Position numbers and translations under genes: made by a program. The notes below the pieces were generated by a model. That model was not told where the DNA came from, did not search any database, and saw only the letters and a program-made list of their open reading frames with translations. Positions 16,234 to 24,724 of a DNA stretch of 64,000 bases are shown here, one piece after another (within the stretch, counting starts at the first letter, position 1; each line of letters opens with the position of its first letter). This DNA is from Leptospirales bacterium (lineage in GTDB: Bacteria > Spirochaetota > Leptospiria > Leptospirales > Leptonemataceae), in the NCBI GenBank assembly GCA_019694655.1, contig JAIBBN010000004.1:210348-274347 (forward strand), read 5' to 3'.

Positions 16234-19200
16234 TCAAGCGCGCGCTGCATTTTCCGTACTGCGGTCCAGGTCCATTTCCGCCAGATACCAATCCAGTTCG
16301 ATAGCCAGTCCGTGCCCCCGCTCATCCCGGCCAAAGCGCACATGGGCGCCGGCCGCGCGGGCCAGATTGCGTATGGCGCGCAGTCCGGCGCCGCGCTGCG
16401 GCTCTTCGCTGCCTGCGGTGCGTACCAATCCCTCGCCATTATCAACAATCCGAAAGCGCAGGCGATCGCCCTCGCGTTCCATGGCAATCATCAGCGCTGT
16501 CGCCTGGCTGTGCAACACGACGTTATCCAGCGCCTCCTGGCTGAGCCAGTAGAGATTGCGAAATCCGCCGCCAATGCGCGTCGCCAGTTCGCCAAGCGCC
16601 GCCTTATCCAGTTGCAGCTGCAGTTGCAGGCCGGCTGCCGCTCTGGCCTGTTCGCCCAGCGTCTCCATCCACTTCTGAAATAGTTTTTCGTGCGGGCCTT
16701 CGCCGATCAGCGCCGGCAGCGGCAACGAACTCTGGGCTTCAATCTCTTTGAGGATATCCGCCGGCAGCGCTTCGCCTTCGGGGCTGGACTTGATGCGCTT
16801 CAGCGTGCTGTCCGCCAATCGGCGCAAAGCCCCGGCGGCGCGCGCAAAGCGACGATCACGGTAACTGATCGCTTCGCGAAAGTGCTGGATGCGACTGCGA
16901 TGTAGCTGCAGTTCGGCGCGATGCTGTTCGTAGCGCAAGGCCACAGCAAAAAGCGGTGAAGCGCCAGCCAGCACGCGCATCGTCTGGGCGTCGGTTGGAT
17001 CGGCGCCGGCAAAGGCAATCGTAATCAGGCCAACGGACTCCTCGCCCTCCAGCAGCGGCAGAAAGACAAATCCGCCAGCTTGAGTTCTGTCCGCTCCAGA
17101 TGTCGCGCTCAGCCATGCGGCCAGCTCGCCCGGCAGGTCCGGCTCTGAAATCTCCTCGGTCGGCTGAAATTGTAGCGGCTTCAAACCGGTCAGGGCCTGG
17201 CCAAATACAGTTTCGCGCAGTGCAAGGGCCGGGGCGCCTTGCGTCTCCAGCGGCAGTCCTTCAAGCAGGGCGCGTTCCAGGCGCAGGGTGGAGCCGCCGG
17301 CAAAGCTGAAGACCAGAATACGACGCACCTCGCCGGATGCCGCAATCTGGTCAGAGAGCGTTTGCAATTTCTGATCGAGTCCTGGCTGGTTGGCAATGGC
17401 ATCGGTCAGTTGTGCCAGACGACGGCCTTCCTCCTGCGAGCCCTGGATACGCAATTGAGCCTGCTGCAATTCTTCGTTGAGTTTTCTTTCGCGACTTTGC
17501 ATATCGCCAAGCTCGCTGCGCAGCGACTGTATCTCGCGGCGCGCCCCGCTGAAATTTGATTCAAGTTCGCGGATGCGCTGCTGCTCCTCGCTGATGCGCG
17601 AATTCAGCCCGCGAATCTCCTCCTGCAATTGAGCAATATTCTGTTCCAGGCGCGCCTCGCGCTCGCGGCGAATGCCAATCTCGCTGCGCAACTTGCCTTC
17701 TTCTTCCACTTGCCGGGCGGCCCTTTCTTTGAGTTCGGCTATTTCGGCGGCGCGCTGCTGCAATTGCGCCTCGCGGCCGGACAGCGATGCGCTTTGTTTT
17801 TCCAGATCGCTCCGAAGAGCAGCCTCGGTGCGCGATGCCTCGGCGATGGTTGATTCCAGCGTCGCCTTTGTCTCGCGCAGATTGGCCAGCTCGCGCTGCA
17901 GATTGTCGACGCGTTGCTGCAAAGCTTCGCCGCGCTGGCGCTGCTCCTGGAGGGCCCGGTCCCGCGACTCGAGGTCTTTGCGTAAGCCGTCTTCGATCAA
18001 CGACGCCTGCTGCCGCGTCTCAGAAAGCGCTCGTTGCTGTTCCTGTTTCAAGCGATCCACGCTGCCAACGCTATCGCTAAGATCGCGCTCCAGTCGTTGC
18101 CGCTGGTCATCCAGTCCGGCGCTGCGCTTTTGCTCCGCGGACAGCGATTTTTCCAGGTCGGCGATGCGGTTACGTAGTTCACTGTTGCGCGACTCGCGAT
18201 TCTGAAGCTCAGTCTGGTTGCGTTCGCGTTCCTGTTGCAAGGCGGCTTCGGCTGCCGCAGAGCGGGCGCGCAAGGTCTCAGTTTCCTCGTCGAAGCGCTG
18301 CTTGCTATCGCGCGCGTCGCGTTGCTGTCGTTCCAGGGACTCGCCCAGGGTTTGAACGCGCTGACGCAGTTCGTAGGTCTGTCCGTGAAGGTCATTTTCC
18401 TTTTGCAGCAGTTCGCGGTCCTTGTTTTCCAGCTCCTTTTGCAGCTTCCCTCCGGCCTCAATCGCCGCGCTCAGCTGACGACGAATTTCGGCAGTCTCGC
18501 TTTCCTGGGCCGCGCGCCGTTGCTGCAATTCATCGCGCGTCTTTTGTAGCTCGGAGTTCAGCGATTGCGCTTCCGTGGCCGCCGCCGCAAGGCCGCTTTC
18601 GCGTTCGCTCAAGTCCTTTTGCAGCGCCTGAGTCTCCTGCAGCCGCTGCTGAAGGTCCAGGCGAGCGCGCTCCAGCTCCTGCCGCGTCCCGTCCAGCGCC
18701 CGGCGCAATTCTTCACGCTCCGTTTCAGCCGCCGCCCGCGCCGACTCATTCTCCTGCAGCAATTGAGTAGAAGCCTGGATATCGCCCTGTAAAACCTGTT
18801 CGCGCTGGCTGGCCTCGGATTTCAGGCGGTCAATGGCGCTTTGCAATTCCTGCAAACGAGCGGACTGCTCGCTCTCCCGCCTGGCCTGCGCCGCTTCCAT
18901 GTTCCGCGCGCGTTCCTCGGCGGCCTGCAGCGATTGTTGCGCGGCGCCGGCCTGCGCCTGGAATGCTTCGAGTTCGTCCACGCGGCGCTGCAGCTGCTGG
19001 CGCTGCTCATCGGATTTCTTTTGAGCCTCGGCCAGGCGCGACTCGGCCTCGCGCTGGCCGGCAGCCGCTTGCTCTTTGTGTTCGCTCTTGTTGCGCTCCA
19101 GTTGCTGCCCCAGCTGGCTCAACTCGGCTTGCAGGCTCTGGCGATGCTCATTGAATTCCGACTGCAATGCGGCTTCGCGTTCCTGCAGCGCACTTTTCAG

Positions 19201-20394
19201 GGCGGCTTGATGCGACCCGCGCTCTTGCTTTAGCTCCGCTTCCAGCGCGCTGATGCGCTCGCTGGCCTGCTTCTCGCGGCTGGCCCCGGCGGCGCCAAGC
19301 TGGCGACGTTCCTGTTCGAGGGCTTGCTGGCGTTCTTCGTCCGCTGCCTTTGCCGCGTTTTGCATAGCGGCTGCGTGTTGTTTCGCCAGCTCCTCGCTTT
19401 CCTGCCGTCGCTGGTTCTGTTCCTCTTTCAACCTGTTTTGCAGGCTGTGGTGTTCGCTCTGCAGCGCGCTGTGCTCACGACGCAACTGTTCTGTGCTGTC
19501 CTTGTGTTCGCGATCCGCGTCCGACAACCGATGTCGCCATTCTTCTTCAAGCGCTTTGCGCTCTTTCTCTGCCGTCGCCGACCTTTCGCGCAGCTGCTGT
19601 TCGCGCTGCTGAGCCTCGCTCAACTGTCGCTCCAGATTCTGGCGCGCGGCTTCCAGGCGTTGGAGATTGCTGCGGTCCTTTTCGGAATGATCGCGCAGCG
19701 CTTGCAGTTCGCTGGCTTCGTTCTTACGCGCCTGCTTCTGCTCTTCGATGCTGGCTCGCCAGTGCGCTTCGCGCTCGTGGGCGCTGAGCAGCGCCATGTC
19801 CTGTCCCAGCAGCCGTGCGGCGGCTTCTACAATGGCCAGGTCCTGCTCGGTATAGGCTGGCCGCGGATTGGCCAGGTTGACAGCAAGGGCGCCGATCGCC
19901 TGCCCGGCGTCGATGCAGGGAGCGACAAGGATCGAAAGCGTCTCCGCCGCATCGAAGGGTTGCGGCGTCGATTCGACCATTCTCATGGGTCGAAATCCGG
20001 TTTTGTGTGTGGCAACCAGGGCCGAATCAAGGGCCAGCTGACCGAGTTCAAGCGCCGGACCTTCGGCAATGGAAGCCGCCTGCCAGTACTGACCGTCGGC
20101 ACTGAGCGCCAGCAAATGCATTTTGCGTCCGCTGCGCATCAGAACGTTGAGACTGGAGAAGCCGGTCTCTTCGTGGAGCACGGCGGCCAGCTCACGGATA
20201 CGCGCCGAAAGTTCCTTGCCGCGCACGGCATCAAGCATGCGCAGCATGGCGCTGCGACCCTGCGCTGCGGCCGCCGGGCGCGACGCGCTTTTCCTGGCGG
20301 CGGGGGCAGGCGCTTTGCGGACGCTGCTCTTTTTGGCGGGCGCGCTCTTCTTTGCGGGCGCCTTTTTCGCTGTCTTCTTTTTGGATACGGCCAT
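16234..20394 (-). CDS. Giant GAF-coiled-coil-GAF-HATPase protein with a histone H1-like N-terminal tail
   Basis: A 1386-residue cytoplasmic protein. Residues 1-45 are Lys/Ala/Pro repeats (K-K-A-P-A-K-K-S-A-P type), like histone H1 tails and nucleoid-binding proteins. A GAF-like domain (about 55-205) follows, then about 800 residues of continuous heptad-rich coiled coil full of Glu, Gln, Arg and Leu (208-1010), a second GAF-like domain (1015-1170) and a C-terminal HATPase. The HATPase has Q-E-A-L-D-N as N box, D-N-G-E-G as D box and R-G-A-G-L as G2 box. The helical segment before it has no phospho-accepting H-box as in HisKA_3 kinases. It resembles a NarX-type ATPase end on a filament-forming protein. 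Its partner is unknown. Confidence 0.85.
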   Translation of the reverse strand: MAVSKKKTAKKAPAKKSAPAKKSSVRKAPAPAARKSASRPAAAAQGRSAMLRMLDAVRGKELSARIRELAAVLHEETGFSSLNVLMRSGRKMHLLALSADGQYWQAASIAEGPALELGQLALDSALVATHKTGFRPMRMVESTPQPFDAAETLSILVAPCIDAGQAIGALAVNLANPRPAYTEQDLAIVEAAARLLGQDMALLSAHEREAHWRASIEEQKQARKNEASELQALRDHSEKDRSNLQRLEAARQNLERQLSEAQQREQQLRERSATAEKERKALEEEWRHRLSDADREHKDSTEQLRREHSALQSEHHSLQNRLKEEQNQRRQESEELAKQHAAAMQNAAKAADEERQQALEQERRQLGAAGASREKQASERISALEAELKQERGSHQAALKSALQEREAALQSEFNEHRQSLQAELSQLGQQLERNKSEHKEQAAAGQREAESRLAEAQKKSDEQRQQLQRRVDELEAFQAQAGAAQQSLQAAEERARNMEAAQARRESEQSARLQELQSAIDRLKSEASQREQVLQGDIQASTQLLQENESARAAAETEREELRRALDGTRQELERARLDLQQRLQETQALQKDLSERESGLAAAATEAQSLNSELQKTRDELQQRRAAQESETAEIRRQLSAAIEAGGKLQKELENKDRELLQKENDLHGQTYELRQRVQTLGESLERQQRDARDSKQRFDEETETLRARSAAAEAALQQERERNQTELQNRESRNSELRNRIADLEKSLSAEQKRSAGLDDQRQRLERDLSDSVGSVDRLKQEQQRALSETRQQASLIEDGLRKDLESRDRALQEQRQRGEALQQRVDNLQRELANLRETKATLESTIAEASRTEAALRSDLEKQSASLSGREAQLQQRAAEIAELKERAARQVEEEGKLRSEIGIRREREARLEQNIAQLQEEIRGLNSRISEEQQRIRELESNFSGARREIQSLRSELGDMQSRERKLNEELQQAQLRIQGSQEEGRRLAQLTDAIANQPGLDQKLQTLSDQIAASGEVRRILVFSFAGGSTLRLERALLEGLPLETQGAPALALRETVFGQALTGLKPLQFQPTEEISEPDLPGELAAWLSATSGADRTQAGGFVFLPLLEGEESVGLITIAFAGADPTDAQTMRVLAGASPLFAVALRYEQHRAELQLHRSRIQHFREAISYRDRRFARAAGALRRLADSTLKRIKSSPEGEALPADILKEIEAQSSLPLPALIGEGPHEKLFQKWMETLGEQARAAAGLQLQLQLDKAALGELATRIGGGFRNLYWLSQEALDNVVLHSQATALMIAMEREGDRLRFRIVDNGEGLVRTAGSEEPQRGAGLRAIRNLARAAGAHVRFGRDERGHGLAIELDWYLAEMDLDRSTENAARA

Positions 20395-20429
20395 CTGCCG
20401 CTTCAGCAGTCAGGGCAGGCGCCGCGCGG

Positions 20430-21308
20430 TCAAGCCTGTTGGGACATAGCGTAGCGAACTGCGGAGCGCATCAACCAGTCGATCAGCGGCCTGGGCAGCA
20501 GTCGGTGCAAGGCATAGTACAGGTGCGCATCCAGACCCAGGCGGTAGCGCGCTGCGGGACGCTCTTTAAGGCAGATGCCAGCCAGGCGGCGGGCGGCAGC
20601 TTCCGCCGAGGTGGATAGGCGACTGTAGCCCTGGCGGTGGATCTGTTGATTCAGCGGCGCATAAGGAGAGTCCGGTTTCTGGCTGGCCGCCGGCGAGGCC
20701 ATATTGTTCTTGAAGTTCGTACGGATCAGACCGGGCTCAATGAGCGACGCCTGGATGTTGCGCGCTGCAAGCTCATAGCGTAACGCCTCGGTAAATCCCT
20801 CGACCGCCCACTTCGATGAACAGTAGGCTGTTCCTGTCGGCAGGGCGAGAAAGCCAAGCACAGAGCTAACATTGAGGATCCTCGGCCGCAGTCCGGCGGC
20901 AGCGCTGGCATGCAGCAGCGGCAGCATCGTCCGCGTCAGATCCAGCAGGCCAAAAAAGTTCGTGGCATATTGATCGCGAAACTCACTATCGCTCAATTCC
21001 TCAAAGGCGCCGTACAGTCCGTAGCCGGCGTTGTTCACCAGAACCAGCAGCTGGCGTCCATCCTTCTGAATGACCTTACGAGCCTGGTGCAGTTGCGCCG
21101 GTCTGGTCACATCCAGCGGCAAGAGTTTGCGCAGCGGGCTTTCACCCGGGTCCTGCCGGGCCCGGGAAAGGTTGCGCACGCCGGCATATACGAAAACGCC
21201 CAGACGCTCCAGTTCCAGGGCAAGGGCGCGACCAATGCCGGAACTTGCCCCGCTGATCAGTACAGCGGTCCGCAGCGCTGACGATTTGGAGCGCATATCA
21301 GAACTCAT
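20430..21308 (-). CDS. Short-chain dehydrogenase/reductase
   Basis: A 292-residue classical SDR. The dinucleotide motif is S-G-A-S-S-G-I-G, followed by N-N-A-G-Y-G after strand 4, N-V-S-S-V as the serine strand, and the catalytic Y-C-S-S-K (Tyr and Lys four apart). The loop after P-G-L-I-R-T is typical. Length and a hydrophobic C-terminal helix resemble lipid- or steroid-type SDRs, but the substrate is not predictable. Start ATG 21308 is preceded by GGACGAA; ATG 21296 and 21332 are alternatives. It is 35 bp downstream of the giant coiled-coil gene start on the same strand. Confidence 0.9.
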   Translation of the reverse strand: MSSDMRSKSSALRTAVLISGASSGIGRALALELERLGVFVYAGVRNLSRARQDPGESPLRKLLPLDVTRPAQLHQARKVIQKDGRQLLVLVNNAGYGLYGAFEELSDSEFRDQYATNFFGLLDLTRTMLPLLHASAAAGLRPRILNVSSVLGFLALPTGTAYCSSKWAVEGFTEALRYELAARNIQASLIEPGLIRTNFKNNMASPAASQKPDSPYAPLNQQIHRQGYSRLSTSAEAAARRLAGICLKERPAARYRLGLDAHLYYALHRLLPRPLIDWLMRSAVRYAMSQQA

Positions 21309-21421
21309 TTCGTCCAGCGTCGCCAGCCGCAAGGCTGCGACAAGGCGCTTTCGGCCAACAGTGGAAAGAGACTTTACAGGGCGCCTGCGGCCCGTTTCTT
21401 GACCGCAGTTGCAGCATTAAC

Positions 21422-21494
21422 GGGGACTTAGCTCAGTTGGGAGAGCGTCTGGTTTGCACCCAGAAGGTCGTCGGTTCGATCCCGATAGTCTCCA
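21422..21494 (+). tRNA. tRNA-Ala (anticodon TGC)
   Basis: Acceptor GGGGACT (21422-21428) pairs with AGTCTCC (one G-T pair), discriminator A 21494. D arm GCTC...GAGC, anticodon stem CTGGT/ACCAG region with loop giving TGC, T arm TCGG-TTCGATC-CCGA. CCA is not encoded. It stands alone, just upstream of the cyclase-like gene. Confidence 0.95.
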
Positions 21495-21611
21495 CAATAG
21501 CGCCTCTGAAGCCTTGCAGAGCGCCAGCTTTGCGGCGCTCCATTCAGCCGGCCAATAGCGTTTGACATCGTACTTGCACCAGGTCATTACTCGACGTCCA
21601 CCGGGTCTGGC

Positions 21612-22520
21612 ATGAAGCAACTGCGCAAAGCACTGGGCGATGTCCTCGTACAATCGTTGAATACGCAGCAGATGAGTCACCTCGGTCGGGAGGTGGACGG
21701 CGATTTCAGCATTGAAGAGATTTCCGGCTTTGGGGACAAGATTGTCATTCCGCGCAAGGTCGCCGCGGACTGCGTCCTGCAGCATTTTGGCAGCCCCGAC
21801 AAGTTGATGCAGTACATCGCCTTCATGCTGTCGCGCGAAGGTCAGGGCGCCAGCGGCGGCGTCATTCATGTCAAGGGCGCCGATCGATTGGTAGCGCTGT
21901 TGCAGGAGGATGGCTGGATCTTTGACCGACAGAATGCGCGCTTCGTCCGCGACCAGCGTGTGGAACAAAGTTCGGGCTGGGGCTTCATGCGCGACGGCGA
22001 AGAGTATCCCTTCTGTCTGGCCAGCATCGACGTTGTCGCCAGTTCGGAATTGGTGCGCACCAATGTGAAGGAAGACGTAGAAGCCACAATGAGTGCGATG
22101 GCCGCCAGCATCCAGCGTCAGGTGGAAAACTGGGACGGGCGCGTCTGGTACTGGCATGGCGATGGCGGAATGGCGGCGTTTCATGGCGAAAGCAGCGCGC
22201 CAATGACCGTGCTGGCCCTGGTTACAATTCTAAACTATTTGCCATTGTTCAATATCGTAGAAAGCCAGCTGCGCCCTGAGAATGACCTGAAGCTGCGCAT
22301 TGGCGTCCACTACGGACCCTGCGTTTACCGCAATGATGTCCGTCTGATCGCCAGCGATGATTTGAAATTGGCGCAGGAAGTCGAAAAGAAATACTCCGCG
22401 GCAAATTGCCTGGCGGTCACCAGCCCTGTGCATCGATTGCTGCCGGATGAAATTCGGCGACACTTCCGCGAAGGCGAGGAACTTCGCGGCATGCGCGTCT
22501 ATCAGTACCAGCCGACTTGA
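21612..22520 (+). CDS. Class III cyclase-like protein (degenerate catalytic site)
   Basis: A 302-residue protein. Residues about 1-125 have no recognised domain. From about 130 to 290 a class III nucleotidyl-cyclase fold is visible: S-I-D-V-V-A-S-S carries the first metal Asp, W-H-G-D-G-G-M-A-A-F the second, and L-R-I-G-V-H-Y-G the core strand. The segment that should carry the transition-state Asn and Arg (N-x-A-A-R) reads L-K-L-A-Q-E-V, so cyclase activity is doubtful although metal binding could remain. The gene ends 3 bp before the receiver-domain gene at 22524, so the two are surely co-transcribed. A regulatory rather than catalytic role is inferred. Confidence 0.65.
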   Translation: MKQLRKALGDVLVQSLNTQQMSHLGREVDGDFSIEEISGFGDKIVIPRKVAADCVLQHFGSPDKLMQYIAFMLSREGQGASGGVIHVKGADRLVALLQEDGWIFDRQNARFVRDQRVEQSSGWGFMRDGEEYPFCLASIDVVASSELVRTNVKEDVEATMSAMAASIQRQVENWDGRVWYWHGDGGMAAFHGESSAPMTVLALVTILNYLPLFNIVESQLRPENDLKLRIGVHYGPCVYRNDVRLIASDDLKLAQEVEKKYSAANCLAVTSPVHRLLPDEIRRHFREGEELRGMRVYQYQPT

Positions 22521-22523
22521 ACT

Positions 22524-23558
22524 ATGGAAATCCTGATCATTGATCCTGATCGGTCGGTGCGCGAATACTACAAGCGCATGCTGGAATCGGAGTTTCGCCA
22601 GGTGCAGGTCCACTTTGCCGCGACGGGGGCCGAAGCGCTGGGCTTTGTCGCCGCGCAAAGCTGCGACATCTGCCTGAGCGAAACGCGCCTCCCGGACCTT
22701 GATATCTTCGACCTGCTGATTCATTTTCATCAGCGTCGCATTCCGGTAATCGTTGTTACTTCGGAAGATTCCGAACGCCTGGCAGTGGAGTGCATGCGCG
22801 CTGGCGCTGCCGACTTCGTTTCGCGGGGCCATATCAAACTCGGGCACCTGCCGCTGGCGATTGCCCGCGCCGTGCTGGAATATGAGCGCGCCGAAAAAGC
22901 CCGCGCGGCTGGAGCAACCGTCGAATTGCCTGCGGAATACGATCGCATCAACCAGCGATTGAAGTCCTACATCCAGGTAGAGCGCGCCGAGTTGCGACGC
23001 CGCGTTGAATCGGCGGACGCCGATCCAGCCTTCATTGATGGAGAGCGCTACTGGATTACCTATCTTTATTTGCAGCTTTTTTATCCCGAGTCGATTCGAT
23101 CAACACTGGATGAGCGGCGGCTGCTGGCCCTGCAGGAACGGATCTTAAGTCGTCTTTGTGATATCCCCGGAACTCACGAGGGCAAGCTCTGGACGCGCAA
23201 AGAGGACGGGGCCTTCTTTGCCTTCCCTGGCGACACCTATCTGGGGGCCTTGTTGGCGGCGGTGGAGATGCGAGCGACGGTCAATATCCTGAATATGACT
23301 GTGGATAATCTGACTGAATCGGTTCAGATCAATATCGGTCTGGCCGCCGGGCAAACGGTCTACCGCGAGAACAAAAGCCAGATCTACAGCGAAGCGCTGA
23401 ATCTCAGTGCGCACATGGCTATCAACAATCCGGAGCGAAGCGTTTTGATGATGACCGCCGACATCTACGAGAAGATCGGTCCGCGGGCGCGGAAGTATTT
23501 CTTCGCCGCAGGTCAATTTGAAGGGCGCGAGGTTTATCGCTACGAACGCACCGCCTGA
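22524..23558 (+). CDS. Atypical response regulator: receiver domain with Asp-to-Glu change plus cyclase-like domain
   Basis: A 344-residue protein. Residues 1-120 form a receiver fold: I-D-P-D-R-S acidic pair, L-S-E53-T-R-L-P-D where the phospho-acceptor Asp is replaced by Glu, V-V-T-S with the conserved Thr, and A-D-F-V-S-R where the invariant Lys is Ser. It is therefore unlikely to be phosphorylated and may mimic the active state. The second half (about 190-340) resembles the upstream gene's cyclase-like domain (E-D-G-A-F-F-A-F, I-N-I-G-L-A-A-G, E-A-L-N-L-S-A-H-M), again with incomplete catalytic residues. The tight spacing with 21612-22520 suggests a heteromeric signalling pair. Confidence 0.75.
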   Translation: MEILIIDPDRSVREYYKRMLESEFRQVQVHFAATGAEALGFVAAQSCDICLSETRLPDLDIFDLLIHFHQRRIPVIVVTSEDSERLAVECMRAGAADFVSRGHIKLGHLPLAIARAVLEYERAEKARAAGATVELPAEYDRINQRLKSYIQVERAELRRRVESADADPAFIDGERYWITYLYLQLFYPESIRSTLDERRLLALQERILSRLCDIPGTHEGKLWTRKEDGAFFAFPGDTYLGALLAAVEMRATVNILNMTVDNLTESVQINIGLAAGQTVYRENKSQIYSEALNLSAHMAINNPERSVLMMTADIYEKIGPRARKYFFAAGQFEGREVYRYERTA

Positions 23559-23569
23559 GCCCAGGCTCA
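23556..23569. terminator. Short palindrome at a convergent gene junction
   Basis: TGAGCCCAGGCTCA is a perfect 14-bp palindrome spanning the stop codon of the receiver-domain gene and facing the end of the minus-strand gene that stops at 23587. It may form a small terminator hairpin, but it has no T-run and the stem is short. Confidence 0.25.
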
Positions 23570-23586
23570 ACTTGAAGCGAATAGAA

Positions 23587-24633
23587 TCAATAGTTGATCA
23601 GATAGATGGAGGTGTATCCATCGAAGCTTTCGGTCCGAGCCCCGCATTGCAGGCTGATGCGACTCTTGAAATAGAGAATATAGGGTCGGGTAAAGAAGGT
23701 GCGGATTACCCAGCGCAAGAGAGCGCTGACATGTTGCAGAATATAGTACTGGCCCAGGGGGGCGCCAAGCTCCTCGCGAATCGTGCAGCCTTCCGGCGAG
23801 CGATACTCGCTCTGCGTCGCGATGCGATAGTTGCTGAATGCATTGAGGCGCTCTTCGCTTGCTGTCAAGCGCAAGCGATCCTCGCCGCGAATTGCGCCGT
23901 CAATTCTCGCATAGGATATGAAATCGCCGGCAGCGACATCGTCACTGACGCGCATATGGGCCAGAAACAGTCCGCGGTTGACCTGAAAGGTGCGCGTCAG
24001 TTTCAGGCTGCGCGCATAGTGATGCGGCGATGAGGTCGCATAGAGCGCTTCGAGACCGGCAACGCCTTGCAGAATGCGTTCCTGATTGCCGATTTTCAAC
24101 CGCGCCCGCGCCGGTCCGCCTGCGGCTGGAATATCGGCGCGGATGAAGCCTCCGTCGCCCGAGCTCGCAATCGGACCGCCGCTCAAGCGCAATGCGGCGC
24201 CGGCGGCGGGCATCTGTACGTCGGCTTCCAGGCCGTCGAGGCGAACGGTCAGGATGTATTGGCCGTTGTGAAGCGCTATCTCACTGGTATAAACCTTGGC
24301 GCCAAATTGTCCGGGCCTGGCTTGCAGCAATTCATCATTGTATTCGGCAGTTTGAATGTGGTCCCGGCCATTCTCATGGACCAGGATGGAGACGCCGTTG
24401 TTCAAAGAGCCGGGGCCAAGATTGCTGATAACAATCGTAGCGTAGATGCTGACGCCGCCGCCATGAAAATTGTAATTCCAGGCCTGGGTATACTCGCTGC
24501 GCTCGCTGGGCTGATAGCTGACTTCCGCCGCTGGCAGTGCAGCTATGGGCAGGGGGGAGGTCTGCAGCGGCTGTAGAGCGGCGAAAAGCAGTGTGCCAAT
24601 TTTTGTAAGCGAATGCGAGGAAGTGCGCGGCAT
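23587..24633 (-). CDS. Secreted protein of unknown function, all-beta (lipocalin/Svf1-like pattern)
   Basis: A 348-residue exported protein. ATG 24633 gives a signal peptide (hydrophobic L-L-F-A-A-L, then A-L-P-A-A-E); the frame is open upstream to 24771, but that part has no signal-like features. The rest is dominated by alternating beta strands with F-H-G-G-G-V-S-I-Y-A-T-I-V-I-S-N-L-G, repeated aromatic-glycine turns and a C-terminal I-Y-L-I-N-Y. The W-N-Y-N-F then S-N-L-G-P-G-S arrangement recalls two-domain lipocalin-like proteins (Svf1, CrtC-like), but I cannot assign a family with confidence. It is divergent from the M3 peptidase gene. Confidence 0.55.
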   Translation of the reverse strand: MPRTSSHSLTKIGTLLFAALQPLQTSPLPIAALPAAEVSYQPSERSEYTQAWNYNFHGGGVSIYATIVISNLGPGSLNNGVSILVHENGRDHIQTAEYNDELLQARPGQFGAKVYTSEIALHNGQYILTVRLDGLEADVQMPAAGAALRLSGGPIASSGDGGFIRADIPAAGGPARARLKIGNQERILQGVAGLEALYATSSPHHYARSLKLTRTFQVNRGLFLAHMRVSDDVAAGDFISYARIDGAIRGEDRLRLTASEERLNAFSNYRIATQSEYRSPEGCTIREELGAPLGQYYILQHVSALLRWVIRTFFTRPYILYFKSRISLQCGARTESFDGYTSIYLINY

Positions 24634-24724
24634 GGGCGGAATCCGATGGCTGCAAAGGCCTGGTCCAGTCTTTTTGCGGAAATGAAGCTTGCCGTGGCGG
24701 GCGGCTCCCCAGCAAATCCCGGAC

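Noticed and set aside
19324-20454. 376-residue plus-strand frame antisense to the giant coiled-coil gene
   Set aside because: The repetitive Glu/Gln/Arg codons of the coiled coil give a stop-free complement; the product is Leu/Phe-rich without any motif and no ribosome-binding site is seen.
16142-21494. tRNA-Ile and tRNA-Ala as part of an rRNA operon
   Set aside because: They are 5.2 kb apart with protein genes between them, and no 16S or 23S sequence is found in the window.
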